A stretch of DNA of 64,000 bases from positions 5,084,001 through 5,148,000 of the forward strand of contig NZ_CP032543.1 in the NCBI RefSeq assembly GCF_003610995.1, written 5' to 3'. The DNA is from Streptomyces griseus subsp. griseus (lineage in GTDB: Bacteria; Actinomycetota; Actinomycetes; Streptomycetales; Streptomycetaceae). The notes under the pieces are model-generated. The model had not been told where the DNA came from and made no database searches. It worked only from the letters and a program-made list of their open reading frames with translations. This document shows, one piece after another, positions 10,261 to 18,555 of this stretch; positions within the stretch are counted from its first letter, which is position 1; each line of letters opens with the position of its first letter. The position numbers and the translations under genes were made by a program.

Positions 10261-10272
10261 AGTGACCTCACT
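10261..10272. promoter_or_regulatory. BldD-like palindrome upstream of the Sel1 gene
   Basis: AGTGACCTCACT is a 5-2-5 inverted repeat resembling the BldD operator (AGTGA-n-TCACC). It lies 45 bp before the Sel1-repeat gene start. BldD with cyclic-di-GMP represses developmental genes in Streptomyces. One short motif is weak evidence. Confidence 0.35.
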
Positions 10273-10316
10273 GGCCGCGATATACCAGGTGTACGCGGGT
10301 TACAGGTGGTGCGACG

Positions 10317-12542
10317 ATGGTATTTATGGGGGACAGGGCAACTCTGTTGGAGACAGGGCGGTTTGTGCAGCGGCGCGGCCAGAAGGCGGACAAGGTGGCA
10401 GATGCGGCCTTCGCTGCCGTCATCGCCGGGGCGGCCGGAGCGAGCACGAGCACACCCGGACCACGAGACGCCACCACCGCCGGTGAAGCAGGGCCCGCCG
10501 TCGAGGCGCCGGCCCGGGGCAGGGGGCGCACCACGAGCGAGAACACCGCGACGGTGGGGCAGCTGGACGCGGACGCCGTGCACGCCACCGGCGCCACGGG
10601 CGTGACCACGCCGGACACGGCCACCATCGACGCCGACGCGACCACCGCCGACGCCGACGCGGGCACCACGGACGCCGTCGACGCGGCGGACAGCGCCGAA
10701 ACGGAGGCGCGCCACCGCCGGGCCGCCGAGGCCGGGGACACCGCGTCCATGAGCGTGCTGGGCGCGCTGCTGCTCCGCCGGGGCGAGCTGGACGGCGCCG
10801 AGACCTACCTCCGCGCCGCCACTGCCGACGGCGACCGGGCCGCCGCCAACAACCTGGGCGTCCTGCTGCACCAGCGGGGCTACCCGGACGAGGCCGCGGG
10901 CTGGTGGCGTGTCGCCGCGGTGGCCGGCTCCGCCGCCGCCGCGCACGCGCTGGGCCGCCACTTCCGCGAGCGCGGGGACGAGCCCGGCGCCGAATACTGG
11001 CTGCGCCAGTCCGCCGAGCAGGGCCACGCGCTGGGCGCCTACGCCCTGGCCGACCTCCTGGAGCACCGCGGCGACATCGGTGCCGAGCGCTGGCTGCGCG
11101 CCGCCGCCGAGCAGGGCCACCGGGAGGCCGCCTACCGGCTGGCCCGCGCCCTGGAGCGGAACGCGGTCGAGGACCCGCACGACGCCTTCGGCCTGGGCCG
11201 GTCCACCGGCCGCAGCCGCCTCGGGCTCTCCGCCGATCCGGCACCGGCCGCCCCCGACGCCCTGAAGGCGGGCACGCAGGGCGCGAAGGGCGGAGTAGGC
11301 GGCGACAGCCCCGTGGCCGGTCCCGCCGCGGGGCGCGTCGGCGAGGCCGAGCAGTGGTACCGCCGTGCCGCCGCCCGGGGGCACCGCCGTGCCGCCCTCC
11401 ACCTCGGCGCGATCCTGGAACAGCGTGGCGAGCTCAAGGAGGCGGGCCGCTGGTACCTCACCGCCGCCAAGGACGGCGAGGCCCGCGCCGCCTGCGCGCT
11501 GGGCTTCCTGCTGCGCGACGCGGGTGACGAGGAGAGCGCCGCCGTCTGGTGGCTGCGCGCCGCCCAGGACGGCGACGGCAACGCGGCCAATGCGCTGGGC
11601 GCCCTGCACGCGGCGCGCGGCGAGCAGCAGACCGCCGAGCGCTGGTACCGGGCGGCCATGGACGCCGGTGACGTCAACGGCGCGTACAACCTCGGGCTGC
11701 TCTGCGCCGCCCAGGACCGTACGCCGCAGGCCGAGCAGTGGTATCGCCGCGCCGCCTACGCCGGTCACCGCGAGGCCGCCAACGCGCTCGCCGTGCTCCT
11801 CCTCCAGGCGGGGGACCACACCGGCGCCGAACCCTGGTTCTCCAAGGCGGCCGAGGCGGGCAGCGTGGACGCCGCCTTCAACCTCGGCATCCTGCACGCC
11901 GGACGCGACGAGGACCGTACGGCGCTGGGCTGGTACGAGCGTGCGGCGGCGGCCGGGCACACCGACGCCGCGCTCCAGGTCGCCATGGCCCTGCTGCGCG
12001 ACGGCGAGGACCAGGAGGCCGAGCGCCATCTGCGCTGCGCGGCCGGTGGCGGCAGCGCCGAGGCGGCGTTCCGGCTGGCCGGGGTGCTGGACGCGCGCCA
12101 GCCGCCGCCGGGCCCGCCCGCGCTGGGCGAGCCGATGCCGGAGAAGACCGAGTGCGAGGAGTGGTACGAGCGGGCCGCCCAGCAGGGTCACCGCCGCGCC
12201 CAGGTCCGGGTCGGCATGCTCGCCGCCGCCCGGGGCGACGTGGAGAGCGCCGCGCACTGGTACCGGGAGGCCGCCGAGTCGGGCAGCCGCAACGGCGCCT
12301 TCAACCTGGGGCTGCTGCTGGCCCGCGAGGGCAGCGAGCGTGAGGCCGCCCTGTGGTGGAGCCGCGCCGCCAACGCAGGCCACGGGCGGGCCGCGCTGCG
12401 TCTGGCGCTGCTCGCCGCCCGCCGGGGCGAGCTCACCGAGGGGCAGCGCTGGTGCGCCCGGGCCGTGGAGCTGGGCCCCGCCGAGGTGGCCGAGCGGGCG
12501 GCCCGGCTGCGCGATGCGCTCCACCAGGAGCTCACCGCGTAG
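10317..12542 (+). CDS. Sel1/TPR-repeat protein
   Basis: 741 residues. An Ala/Thr/Asp-rich low-complexity N-terminus (about 30-125) is followed by many Sel1-type repeats of 34-36 residues with the pattern A-LG-LL--RG----A--W-R-AA--G (for example AANNLGVLLHQRGYPDEAAGWWRVAA). Such helical solenoids are protein-binding scaffolds. No enzyme domain or signal peptide is visible. Either ATG 10317 or ATG 10326 could be used. It lies alone between two identical tRNA genes and a BldD-like site sits in its leader. Binding partners are unknown. Confidence 0.85.
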   Translation: MVFMGDRATLLETGRFVQRRGQKADKVADAAFAAVIAGAAGASTSTPGPRDATTAGEAGPAVEAPARGRGRTTSENTATVGQLDADAVHATGATGVTTPDTATIDADATTADADAGTTDAVDAADSAETEARHRRAAEAGDTASMSVLGALLLRRGELDGAETYLRAATADGDRAAANNLGVLLHQRGYPDEAAGWWRVAAVAGSAAAAHALGRHFRERGDEPGAEYWLRQSAEQGHALGAYALADLLEHRGDIGAERWLRAAAEQGHREAAYRLARALERNAVEDPHDAFGLGRSTGRSRLGLSADPAPAAPDALKAGTQGAKGGVGGDSPVAGPAAGRVGEAEQWYRRAAARGHRRAALHLGAILEQRGELKEAGRWYLTAAKDGEARAACALGFLLRDAGDEESAAVWWLRAAQDGDGNAANALGALHAARGEQQTAERWYRAAMDAGDVNGAYNLGLLCAAQDRTPQAEQWYRRAAYAGHREAANALAVLLLQAGDHTGAEPWFSKAAEAGSVDAAFNLGILHAGRDEDRTALGWYERAAAAGHTDAALQVAMALLRDGEDQEAERHLRCAAGGGSAEAAFRLAGVLDARQPPPGPPALGEPMPEKTECEEWYERAAQQGHRRAQVRVGMLAAARGDVESAAHWYREAAESGSRNGAFNLGLLLAREGSEREAALWWSRAANAGHGRAALRLALLAARRGELTEGQRWCARAVELGPAEVAERAARLRDALHQELTA

Positions 12543-12631
12543 CCCGCGTGGCCTGCGAAAGCCGGGCCTCCGGGGGCGATGTGAATGAATTTGCGCCGTT
12601 CGACCTGCTGACGTAATGTTGCATTCACCGA

Positions 12632-12705
12632 CGCGGGGTGGAGCAGCTCGGTAGCTCGCTGGGCTCATAACCCAGAGGTCGCAGGTTCAAATCCTGTCCC
12701 CGCTA
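12632..12705 (+). tRNA. Initiator tRNA-Met (CAT), copy 2
   Basis: Identical over 74 nt to the copy at 10032-10105, including the CAT anticodon, the three G:C pairs of the anticodon stem and the unpaired 5' C. It is preceded by the same CGA triplet and followed by a related terminator, so the duplication extends beyond the tRNA. Confidence 0.95.
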
Positions 12706-12713
12706 CTGAAGAG

Positions 12714-12750
12714 CGAAGGCCCGGATCTCGATCAGAGGTCCGGGCCTTCG
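12714..12750 (+). terminator. Hairpin terminator after tRNA copy 2
   Basis: A 12-bp perfect stem (12714-12725 with 12739-12750) and a 13-nt loop. The stem sequence matches that of the terminator after tRNA copy 1. Confidence 0.8.
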
Positions 12751-12861
12751 TCATGTCCGCGAACAAAAGACACGTCCGGGAACGGAAGAGGCGGGCCTCC
12801 GAGAAAGAGAGAGCCGGGCCCGCCTCGCAGGAGGCGGGCCCGGCACAGGCTCTCGGCAGGT

Positions 12862-13281
12862 TCAGGCAGCGGCGGCGCAGCTGGGGCAGAGTCCCCGGTA
12901 CGTCACCTCGACGCCGGAGACCGTGAAGCCGTAGCGCTCCTCGGACGGCAGGTCCGCGAGCGGGTTGCCCGCCGGGTGCACATCGCGGATGGCGCCGCAC
13001 CGGCCGCAGATCAGGTGGTGGTGCGGGCGGTGCGCGTTCGGGTCGTACCGCTTCGCCCGGCGGTCGGTGGAGACCTCCAGCACCTCACCGAGGGACACCA
13101 TCTCGCCGAGGGTGTTGTAGACGGTCGCGCGCGAGATCTCGGGCAGCTTGTCGACGGCCCTCGCGTGGACCTCGTCAGCCGTCAGGTGTACGTGGTCCCC
13201 GTCGAGGACCTCGGCCACGACACGCCGCTGCGCCGTCATGCGCCAGCCGCGTCCACGGAGTCGTTCCAGCAGGTCGCTCAT
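12862..13281 (-). CDS. catR: Fur/PerR-family regulator CatR
   Basis: A 139-residue peroxide-sensing repressor of the Fur superfamily. The winged helix covers about residues 1-80 (TAQRRVVAEVLDGDHVHLTADEVHARA, then ISRATVYNTLGEM). The metal-binding half has HRPHHHLICGRCGAIRDV and CPSC, giving two CxxC zinc motifs and the His cluster of PerR-type sensors. The start is ATG 13281 (MSDLLERLRGRGWRMTAQ); the frame stays open upstream into the katA promoter. It is divergent from the catalase gene, matching the S. coelicolor catR-catA arrangement in which CatR represses catalase and itself. Confidence 0.88.
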   Translation of the reverse strand: MSDLLERLRGRGWRMTAQRRVVAEVLDGDHVHLTADEVHARAVDKLPEISRATVYNTLGEMVSLGEVLEVSTDRRAKRYDPNAHRPHHHLICGRCGAIRDVHPAGNPLADLPSEERYGFTVSGVEVTYRGLCPSCAAAA

Positions 13282-13341
13282 GGAGCCCAGCCTAACAGTG
13301 GAGGGACCGAGTCCCGATCGGGTGTGACTTTGGATGCTCAC

Positions 13342-13369
13342 TTGACTTAGACATTGTCCATTGTAGGAT
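13342..13369 (+). promoter_or_regulatory. katA promoter with overlapping CatR-type operator
   Basis: TTGACT (13342-13347) and TAGGAT (13364-13369) are separated by 16 bp, a good housekeeping promoter. The spacer holds a direct hexamer repeat, CATTGT-C-CATTGT (13352-13364), a plausible repressor contact. CatR binding is inferred from position. Confidence 0.6.
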
Positions 13370-13442
13370 CGAGATCGGCATTGGCCAAGGGACAGGGCTG
13401 TACAGGAAACAGGCTGTGCAGGACATGACGCAGGAGGCGCAC

Positions 13443-14894
13443 GTGACGCAGGGACCGCTCACCACGGAGGCCGGGGCTCCGGTCGCCGACAACCAGAACA
13501 GCGAGACCGCGGGCGTCGGCGGTCCGGTGCTCGTGCAGGACCAGGCGCTGCTGGAGAAGCTCGCCCACTTCAACCGGGAGCGCATCCCGGAGCGCGTCGT
13601 GCACGCCCGCGGCGCCGGCGCGTACGGCACCTTCACCGTGACCCGCGACGTGTCGCAGTGGACCCGGGCGAAGTTCCTCTCCGAGGTCGGCAAGCAGACC
13701 GAGACGTTCCTGCGCTTCTCCACCGTCGCCGGCAACCTCGGCTCCGCCGACGCCGCGCGCGACCCGCGTGGCTTCGCGCTGAAGTTCTACACCGAGGAGG
13801 GCAACTACGACCTCGTCGGCAACAACACCCCGGTGTTCTTCATCAAGGACGCCATCAAGTTCCCCGACTTCATCCACACCCAGAAGCGCGACCCGTACAC
13901 CGGCTCCCAGGAGGCGGACAACGTCTGGGACTTCTGGGGGCTGTCGCCCGAGTCGACCCACCAGGTGACCTGGCTCTTCGGCGACCGGGGCATCCCCGCG
14001 ACCCTCCGCCACATGAACGGGTACGGCTCGCACACCTTCCAGTGGAACAACGAGGCCGGCGAGGTCTTCTGGGTCAAGTACCACTTCAAGACCGACCAGG
14101 GCATCAAGAACCTCACCACCGAGGAGGCCGTCCGCCTCTCCGGAGTCGACCCCGACTCGCACCAGCGCGACCTGCGCGAGTCGATCGAGCGCGGTGACTT
14201 CCCGTCCTGGACGGTGCAGGTCCAGATCATGCCGGCGGCGGACGCGGCGACGTACCGCTTCAACCCGTTCGACCTCACCAAGGTGTGGCCCCACGCGGAC
14301 TACCCGCCGATCGAGATCGGGAAGCTGGAGCTCAACCGCAACCCGGAGAACATCTTCGCCGAGGTCGAGCAGTCGATCTTCAGCCCCGCCCACTTCGTGC
14401 CGGGCATCGGACCGTCCCCGGACAAGATGCTCCAGGGCCGTCTCTTCGCGTACGGCGACGCCCACCGCTACCGCGTGGGCATCAACGCCGACCACCTGCC
14501 GGTGAACCGCCCGCACGCCACGGAGGCGCGCACCAACAGCCGCGACGGCTTCCTGTACGACGGCCGCCACAAGGGCACGAAGAACTACGAGCCGAACAGC
14601 TTCGGCGGGCCTGTCCAGACGGACCGCCCGCTCTGGCAGCCCGTGCCGGTCAACGGCGCCACGGGCGGCACCGAGGCTCCCGCCCACGCCGAGGACGACG
14701 ACTTCGTGCAGGCCGGCACCCTCTACCGGCTGATGTCGCAGGACGAGAAGGGCCGGCTGATCGACAACCTCGCCGGGTTCATCTCCCAGGTCTCGCGCGA
14801 CGAGATCGCCGAGCGCGCGATCGACAACTTCCGCCGTGCGGACGGCGACTTCGGCAAGCGGCTGGACGCCGCGGTTCAGGCCCTTCGCGGCTGA
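13443..14894 (+). CDS. katA: Monofunctional haem catalase KatA
   Basis: Converts hydrogen peroxide to water and oxygen in the cytoplasm. The 483-residue clade-3-size enzyme has the catalytic His54 ([15 protein letters not shown]), the haem-pocket segment [26 protein letters not shown] and the proximal haem ligand Tyr337 ([14 protein letters not shown]). GTG 13443 is chosen because AGGAGG lies 5 bp upstream; ATG 13425 and GTG 13416 are in frame but poorly supported. It is divergent from catR, behind a clear promoter, so it should be derepressed by peroxide. It ends at a strong hairpin. Confidence 0.95.
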   Translation: MTQGPLTTEAGAPVADNQNSETAGVGGPVLVQDQALLEKLAHFNRERIPERVVHARGAGAYGTFTVTRDVSQWTRAKFLSEVGKQTETFLRFSTVAGNLGSADAARDPRGFALKFYTEEGNYDLVGNNTPVFFIKDAIKFPDFIHTQKRDPYTGSQEADNVWDFWGLSPESTHQVTWLFGDRGIPATLRHMNGYGSHTFQWNNEAGEVFWVKYHFKTDQGIKNLTTEEAVRLSGVDPDSHQRDLRESIERGDFPSWTVQVQIMPAADAATYRFNPFDLTKVWPHADYPPIEIGKLELNRNPENIFAEVEQSIFSPAHFVPGIGPSPDKMLQGRLFAYGDAHRYRVGINADHLPVNRPHATEARTNSRDGFLYDGRHKGTKNYEPNSFGGPVQTDRPLWQPVPVNGATGGTEAPAHAEDDDFVQAGTLYRLMSQDEKGRLIDNLAGFISQVSRDEIAERAIDNFRRADGDFGKRLDAAVQALRG

Positions 14895-14913
14895 CCGGAC
14901 GCTTGCCGTCGAC

Positions 14914-14950
14914 GGTGGGCCGGCTCCCCTTCACGGGGATCCGGCCCACC
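14914..14950. terminator. Hairpin terminator between katA and the CBS gene
   Basis: A 10-bp outer stem (14914-14923 with 14941-14950) plus an inner TCCCC/GGGGA stem with one mismatch between them. It is placed to stop both convergent genes. Confidence 0.75.
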
Positions 14951-15009
14951 GGGCGTTCGGGCCGAGCCCCGCAGCCGCCTGCGGGGCTCGTCCGGCGGGC
15001 CGGGGCGCC

Positions 15010-15429
15010 TTACGCCGACCCGGAGGCCGCCACCGTACGGCGACGGTCGGGTGCCCAGCAGCGGATGATGTCGCGCACCGACACGATGCCCACCGGGCCG
15101 GTGTCATCCAGCACGATCAGATGCCGGAACCCGCCGTGTGTCATGGCTTCCGCCGCCTCCTCCAGGGTCCAGGCCGGGGCGGCGAACACCACGTCGGTGG
15201 TGGTGTGGGCGGACGCGGTCTCCCGATCGGGGTTCTGGCCCGATCCGACCGCGTTGAGGATGTCGCGCTCGGTGATGATCCCGAGCCCGCAGGTGTCCGG
15301 GTCGTGGACGACGGCCGCCCCGATGCGGCGCGCCGACATCAGCCGGGCCGCCTGGCGGAGCGTGTGGGTGGGGCCGATGGTGAGGAGCACCGTGCTCATG
15401 GCGTCACGGACCAGCATGAAACGAGCCAC
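15010..15429 (-). CDS. Two-CBS-domain protein
   Basis: A 139-residue protein made of two CBS domains, about residues 7-62 (AMSTVLLTIGPTHTLRQAARLM, IGAAVV, GIITERDIL) and 72-128 (HTTTDVVFAAPAWTLEEAAEAM, HLIVLDD, GIVSVRDII). CBS pairs bind adenine nucleotides and act as energy sensors. No other domain is fused, as in stand-alone CBS proteins found near stress genes. ATG 15429 is used; ATG 15417 is possible. A tandem octamer repeat sits in the upstream region. The partner is unknown. Confidence 0.85.
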   Translation of the reverse strand: MARFMLVRDAMSTVLLTIGPTHTLRQAARLMSARRIGAAVVHDPDTCGLGIITERDILNAVGSGQNPDRETASAHTTTDVVFAAPAWTLEEAAEAMTHGGFRHLIVLDDTGPVGIVSVRDIIRCWAPDRRRTVAASGSA

Positions 15430-15458
15430 CTCCTCGGTGCGCCGACTCCGTGAGTCGA

Positions 15459-15475
15459 TTCACAAGTTCACAAGT
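15459..15475 (-). promoter_or_regulatory. Tandem octamer repeat upstream of the CBS gene
   Basis: Two head-to-tail copies of TTCACAAG (15459-15466 and 15467-15474) lie 30 bp before the CBS start. On the coding strand they read CTTGTGAA twice and could be a promoter element or a binding site. No known regulator is assigned. Confidence 0.3.
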
Positions 15476-15593
15476 GGGGGAGTCTCAGAGTTGCATCCCC
15501 GGGGTGGGCAGACAAGGGGTGGACGGGGCGCGTACCGGGGGAGTGCGCGAGCGCGCGCCGGAGCCCCCGGGCGCCCGGGGGCCGGCAGGGGCG

Positions 15594-16430
15594 TCAGTAG
15601 CGCTGGTTCAGGTAGCCCAGCAGTTCTTCGTGGAGCAGGCCGTTCGACGCGGCCCCGTTGGCGCCGCCGGGGCCGTCGGTCCCGTCCAGGTCGGTGAACC
15701 GGCCGCCCGCCTCCTGGACGATGATCGCGTTCGCCGCCATGTCCCAGAGCGAGAGCTCCGGCTCCGCGCAGATGTCCACGGACCCCTCGGCGACCATCAT
15801 GTACGGCCAGAAGTCCCCGTACCCCCGTGTCCGCCAGCACGCCCGGGTCAGGTCCATGAAGCCGTCCAGGCGGCCCTGCTCCTCCCAGCCGCTCAGCGAG
15901 GAGAACGCGAACGAGGAGTCCGCGATCGCGTCCACCTTCGACACCTGCAGCCGGGTCGCGGAGGTGAGGCTGCGCCCGGAGTACGCGCCGGCGCCCTTCG
16001 CCGCCCACCAGCGCCGGTTCAGCGCCGGCGCGGAGACGACCCCGACCACCGGCTGGAAGCCTCCCCCACTCTCGCCTCCGCTCGAGCGGGAGGTACCCCC
16101 TCCGCCCGCTTCCATGAGCGCGATCAGCGTCGCCCAGACCGGCACACCGCGGACGTAGTTCTTGGTGCCGTCGATCGGGTCGATCACCCAGCGCCGCGGC
16201 CCGGTGCCCTCGACCCCGTACTCCTCGCCCAGAATCGCGTCGCGCGGGCGCGCCCGATGCAGATGGCCGCGGATCAGCTCCTCGGCGGCCTTGTCGGCCT
16301 CGCTCACCGGCGTCATGTCCGGCTTGGTCTCCACCTTCAGGTCGAGAGCCTTGAACCGGTCCATGGTCGCCGCGTCGGCGGCGTCCGCCAGTACATGGGC
16401 GAGGCGCAGATCATCGTGGTAGTCGGGCAT
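15594..16430 (-). CDS. hisN: Histidinol-phosphatase of the inositol monophosphatase family
   Basis: A 278-residue IMPase-fold enzyme. The metal-site motifs are complete: [20 protein letters not shown] and [18 protein letters not shown]. In actinobacteria this subfamily supplies the histidinol-phosphate phosphatase step of histidine synthesis, although inositol phosphatase activity cannot be excluded. The ATG 16430 start gives [19 protein letters not shown]. In the middle, a Gly/Ser-rich segment ([19 protein letters not shown]) is encoded by a palindromic repeat-like insert at 16060-16103 that keeps the frame; it falls between two conserved strands, probably in a surface loop. Confidence 0.8.
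   Translation of the reverse strand: MPDYHDDLRLAHVLADAADAATMDRFKALDLKVETKPDMTPVSEADKAAEELIRGHLHRARPRDAILGEEYGVEGTGPRRWVIDPIDGTKNYVRGVPVWATLIALMEAGGGGTSRSSGGESGGGFQPVVGVVSAPALNRRWWAAKGAGAYSGRSLTSATRLQVSKVDAIADSSFAFSSLSGWEEQGRLDGFMDLTRACWRTRGYGDFWPYMMVAEGSVDICAEPELSLWDMAANAIIVQEAGGRFTDLDGTDGPGGANGAASNGLLHEELLGYLNQRY
16060..16103. repeat. Palindromic repeat element inserted in hisN
   Basis: The segment contains the perfect palindrome CCGCTCGAGCGG (centre CTCGAG) flanked by CCTCC/GGAGG-like arms and GGTACC. From memory, closely similar units beginning CTCCCCCACTCTCG are common between genes in Streptomyces genomes. Here it lies inside a coding sequence and preserves the frame. Confidence 0.6.
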
Positions 16431-16578
16431 GCCGTCACAGTATCCAGCGGTACGGGGCACGGGCCACCGGCCCCCGCCCCCGGGCTTGGGCCCGCAGCTC
16501 CGGCCCGTACGCGGCCTCTTGACAGTCGCCAGGAGCGCCTCAACCCTGAAGCGCAGGCCCCGGGTGTGGGAGGCGGCG

Positions 16579-17190
16579 ATGCCGACAGCGCGAGAAGCCC
16601 TGCTGGACGCCGCGCTCAGGGCGCTCGGCGACCGGCCCTGGCGCACGGTGCGGATGGTCGACGTCGCCGCGCTGGCCGGTGTCTCGCGGCAGACCCTCTA
16701 CAACGAGTTCGGCACCAAGGGAGGCCTGGCCACCGCCCTGTTACGCCAGGCCGCCGACGGCTATCTGAGCGGCGTGGACCGCGCGCTGACGGCGCCCGCG
16801 CCGGAGCACCCGGCCGCCGTGGCGCGCTGGACCGTCCGGGCCGCCGGTGCGGACCCGCTGGTCAAAGGGCTGCTCACGGGGCTCTGGGGAGAGGGGCTGC
16901 CGCGCCCGGGCCACAACGAGGGGCTGCCCCGCCCCGGCCACGACGTGCCGGGCCCGGCCGAACTGCTCGCGCTGGCCAGGGACCGGATGGTGGCCGCGGC
17001 GTCGTCCCCCGTGTCGCCGGAACGCTGCGAGACCGCCCTCCGGCTCGCGCTCTCCCACGTGATCGTGCCCCGCCGCTCCGCTCAGTGCGCGGAGCCGGAC
17101 AGCTGGAGCCCGATCACTCCGAGGATCACCAGCGAGATCGACACCAGCTTCAGCGTCGAGACGACGTCACCGAGGAAGACCATGCCGTAG
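16579..17190 (+). CDS. TetR-family transcriptional regulator
   Basis: 203 residues. The N-terminal helix-turn-helix (about 10-50) reads [27 protein letters not shown], typical of TetR. ATG 16579 has GGGAGG 6 bp upstream. The ligand domain contains a 9-residue tandem duplication ([18 protein letters not shown]). The last 36 or so residues are encoded opposite the SMR gene (109-bp convergent overlap) and look like antisense sequence, so the true end may lie near 17080 with the stop lost or shifted. It probably regulates the neighbouring SMR exporter or hisN, but this is only positional. Confidence 0.75.
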   Translation: MPTAREALLDAALRALGDRPWRTVRMVDVAALAGVSRQTLYNEFGTKGGLATALLRQAADGYLSGVDRALTAPAPEHPAAVARWTVRAAGADPLVKGLLTGLWGEGLPRPGHNEGLPRPGHDVPGPAELLALARDRMVAAASSPVSPERCETALRLALSHVIVPRRSAQCAEPDSWSPITPRITSEIDTSFSVETTSPRKTMP

Positions 17191-17405
17191 ATCGCCGTCC
17201 CGGCCGCGCCGATGCCGGTCCATACCGCGTACGCCGGTCCGACGTCCAGCTTCTTCAGGGCCATCGTCAGAAGGCCGAAACTGCCCAGGGCGAACGCGGC
17301 GAACGCGATGGTCGGCCAGAGCCGGGTGAAGCCGTGCGAAAGCTTCAGACAGACAGCGAAGCCGGTCTCCAGCAGCCCGGCGACCACGACCAGCAGCCAT
17401 GCCAT
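17082..17405 (-). CDS. SMR-family cation exporter, SugE/Gdx-like
   Basis: A 107-residue small multidrug resistance protein with four membrane helices. The essential Glu is in TM1 (LLVVVAGLLETGFAVCLKLS), followed by [13 protein letters not shown] and the C-terminal [13 protein letters not shown]. SugE-type members export guanidinium or quaternary ammonium compounds as antiparallel dimers. The single gene suggests a homodimer. The ATG start has GGGAGGC upstream. I looked for a guanidine riboswitch in the leader and saw none I could support. A TetR gene converges on it from the other side. Confidence 0.85.
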   Translation of the reverse strand: MAWLLVVVAGLLETGFAVCLKLSHGFTRLWPTIAFAAFALGSFGLLTMALKKLDVGPAYAVWTGIGAAGTAIYGMVFLGDVVSTLKLVSISLVILGVIGLQLSGSAH

Positions 17406-17535
17406 CGTCCGTTGCCTCCCGCATAGGTGACTGGTTGGTCCCGCACGGTGCGATTATGCCTTTACCAATCGTTGAAACCGGCAAACATGCCCGTGTCACA
17501 CCGGCCGAATACCGCCACTCCGCAGCAGGGCCGGG

Positions 17536-18552
17536 TCAGTCGCCCTCGCGGCGTTCGCGGGTCGAGAGCAGTCGGCGCAGCGAGTCGAGACGCGCCGGGT
17601 CGGCGTGTCCCTCGGCCACCCAGGCGTCCAGCGCGCACTCCGGCTGGTCCGCGTCGTGGGTGCAGCCGCGCGGGCAGTTCTCGGTGCCCGGCTGGAGGTC
17701 GGGGAACGCGTTGATGACGCGCGACGGGTCGACGTGGTGCAGCCCGAACGACCGTACGCCGGGGGTGTCGACGACCCAGCCGCGTCCTTCGGGAAGCGGC
17801 AGGGCGAGAGCCGAGGTGGTGGTGTGCCGGCCCCGGCCGGTGACCGCGTTGACGATGCCGGTGGTACGCCGCCGGTCCTTCGGCACCAAGGCGTTGACCA
17901 GGGTCGTCTTGCCGACCCCGGAGTGCCCGACGAAGGCCGTGATCTTTCCGTCCAGCTGCGCGCGCACCCGGTCCGCCGCGCCGCCGTTCTCCAGCTCCTC
18001 GCGGTTGGTCACGATGTACGGGACGCCGAGCGGGGTGTACGCCTCCAGCAGCTTGTCCGGCGAGGCCAGGTCGGACTTGGTCAGCACCAGCAGCGGGGTG
18101 AGCCCCCCGTCGTACGCAGCCACCAGACAGCGGTCGATCATGCGCGGGCGCGGCTCCGGATCGGCCAGCGCCGTCACGATCGCCAGCTGGTCGGCGTTGG
18201 CGACGACCACCCGCTCGTACGGATCGTCGTCGTCGGCCGTGCGGCGCAGCACCGTGCGGCGCGAGGCGATCCGCACGATCCGGGCCAGGGTGTCCTTCTC
18301 GCCGGACAGGTCCCCGACGATGGAGACGGTGTCGCCCACCACGGCGGCCTTGCGCCCCAGCTCGCGGGCCTTCATCGCCACCACGGTCCGGCCGTCGACG
18401 AGGCAGGTGAGCCGGCCCCGGTCGACGGTGAGGACCATGCCGTCCTCGGCGTCCTCGTGCTTGGGCCGGGTGTGCGTTCGCGGCCGGTTGCCCTTGCGGT
18501 TGGGGCGGACGCGGATGTCGTCCTCGTCGGGATTCTTCCCGTAGCGGCGCAT
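17536..18552 (-). CDS. rsgA: Ribosome small-subunit-dependent GTPase RsgA
   Basis: A 338-residue circularly permuted GTPase that assists late 30S maturation. In order: a basic N-terminus, an OB fold (about 40-105), then the GTPase motifs in permuted order, TKSD (G4) before GHSGVGKTTL (G1) and DTPG (G3). The C-terminal zinc site has CPRGCTHDADQPEC. The start at ATG 18552 is 4 bp beyond the aroA stop, so it is the second gene of an aroA-rsgA operon. All GTPase motifs look intact. Confidence 0.93.
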   Translation of the reverse strand: MRRYGKNPDEDDIRVRPNRKGNRPRTHTRPKHEDAEDGMVLTVDRGRLTCLVDGRTVVAMKARELGRKAAVVGDTVSIVGDLSGEKDTLARIVRIASRRTVLRRTADDDDPYERVVVANADQLAIVTALADPEPRPRMIDRCLVAAYDGGLTPLLVLTKSDLASPDKLLEAYTPLGVPYIVTNREELENGGAADRVRAQLDGKITAFVGHSGVGKTTLVNALVPKDRRRTTGIVNAVTGRGRHTTTSALALPLPEGRGWVVDTPGVRSFGLHHVDPSRVINAFPDLQPGTENCPRGCTHDADQPECALDAWVAEGHADPARLDSLRRLLSTRERREGD

Positions 18553-18555
18553 GTT

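Noticed and set aside
10107..12668. 853-codon minus-strand open frame opposite the Sel1-repeat gene
   Set aside because: It runs through a tRNA gene and shows repeats only because the sense gene does.
17406..17535. Guanidine riboswitch ahead of the SMR exporter
   Set aside because: None of the conserved guanidine-I, -II or -III elements could be aligned in the leader.
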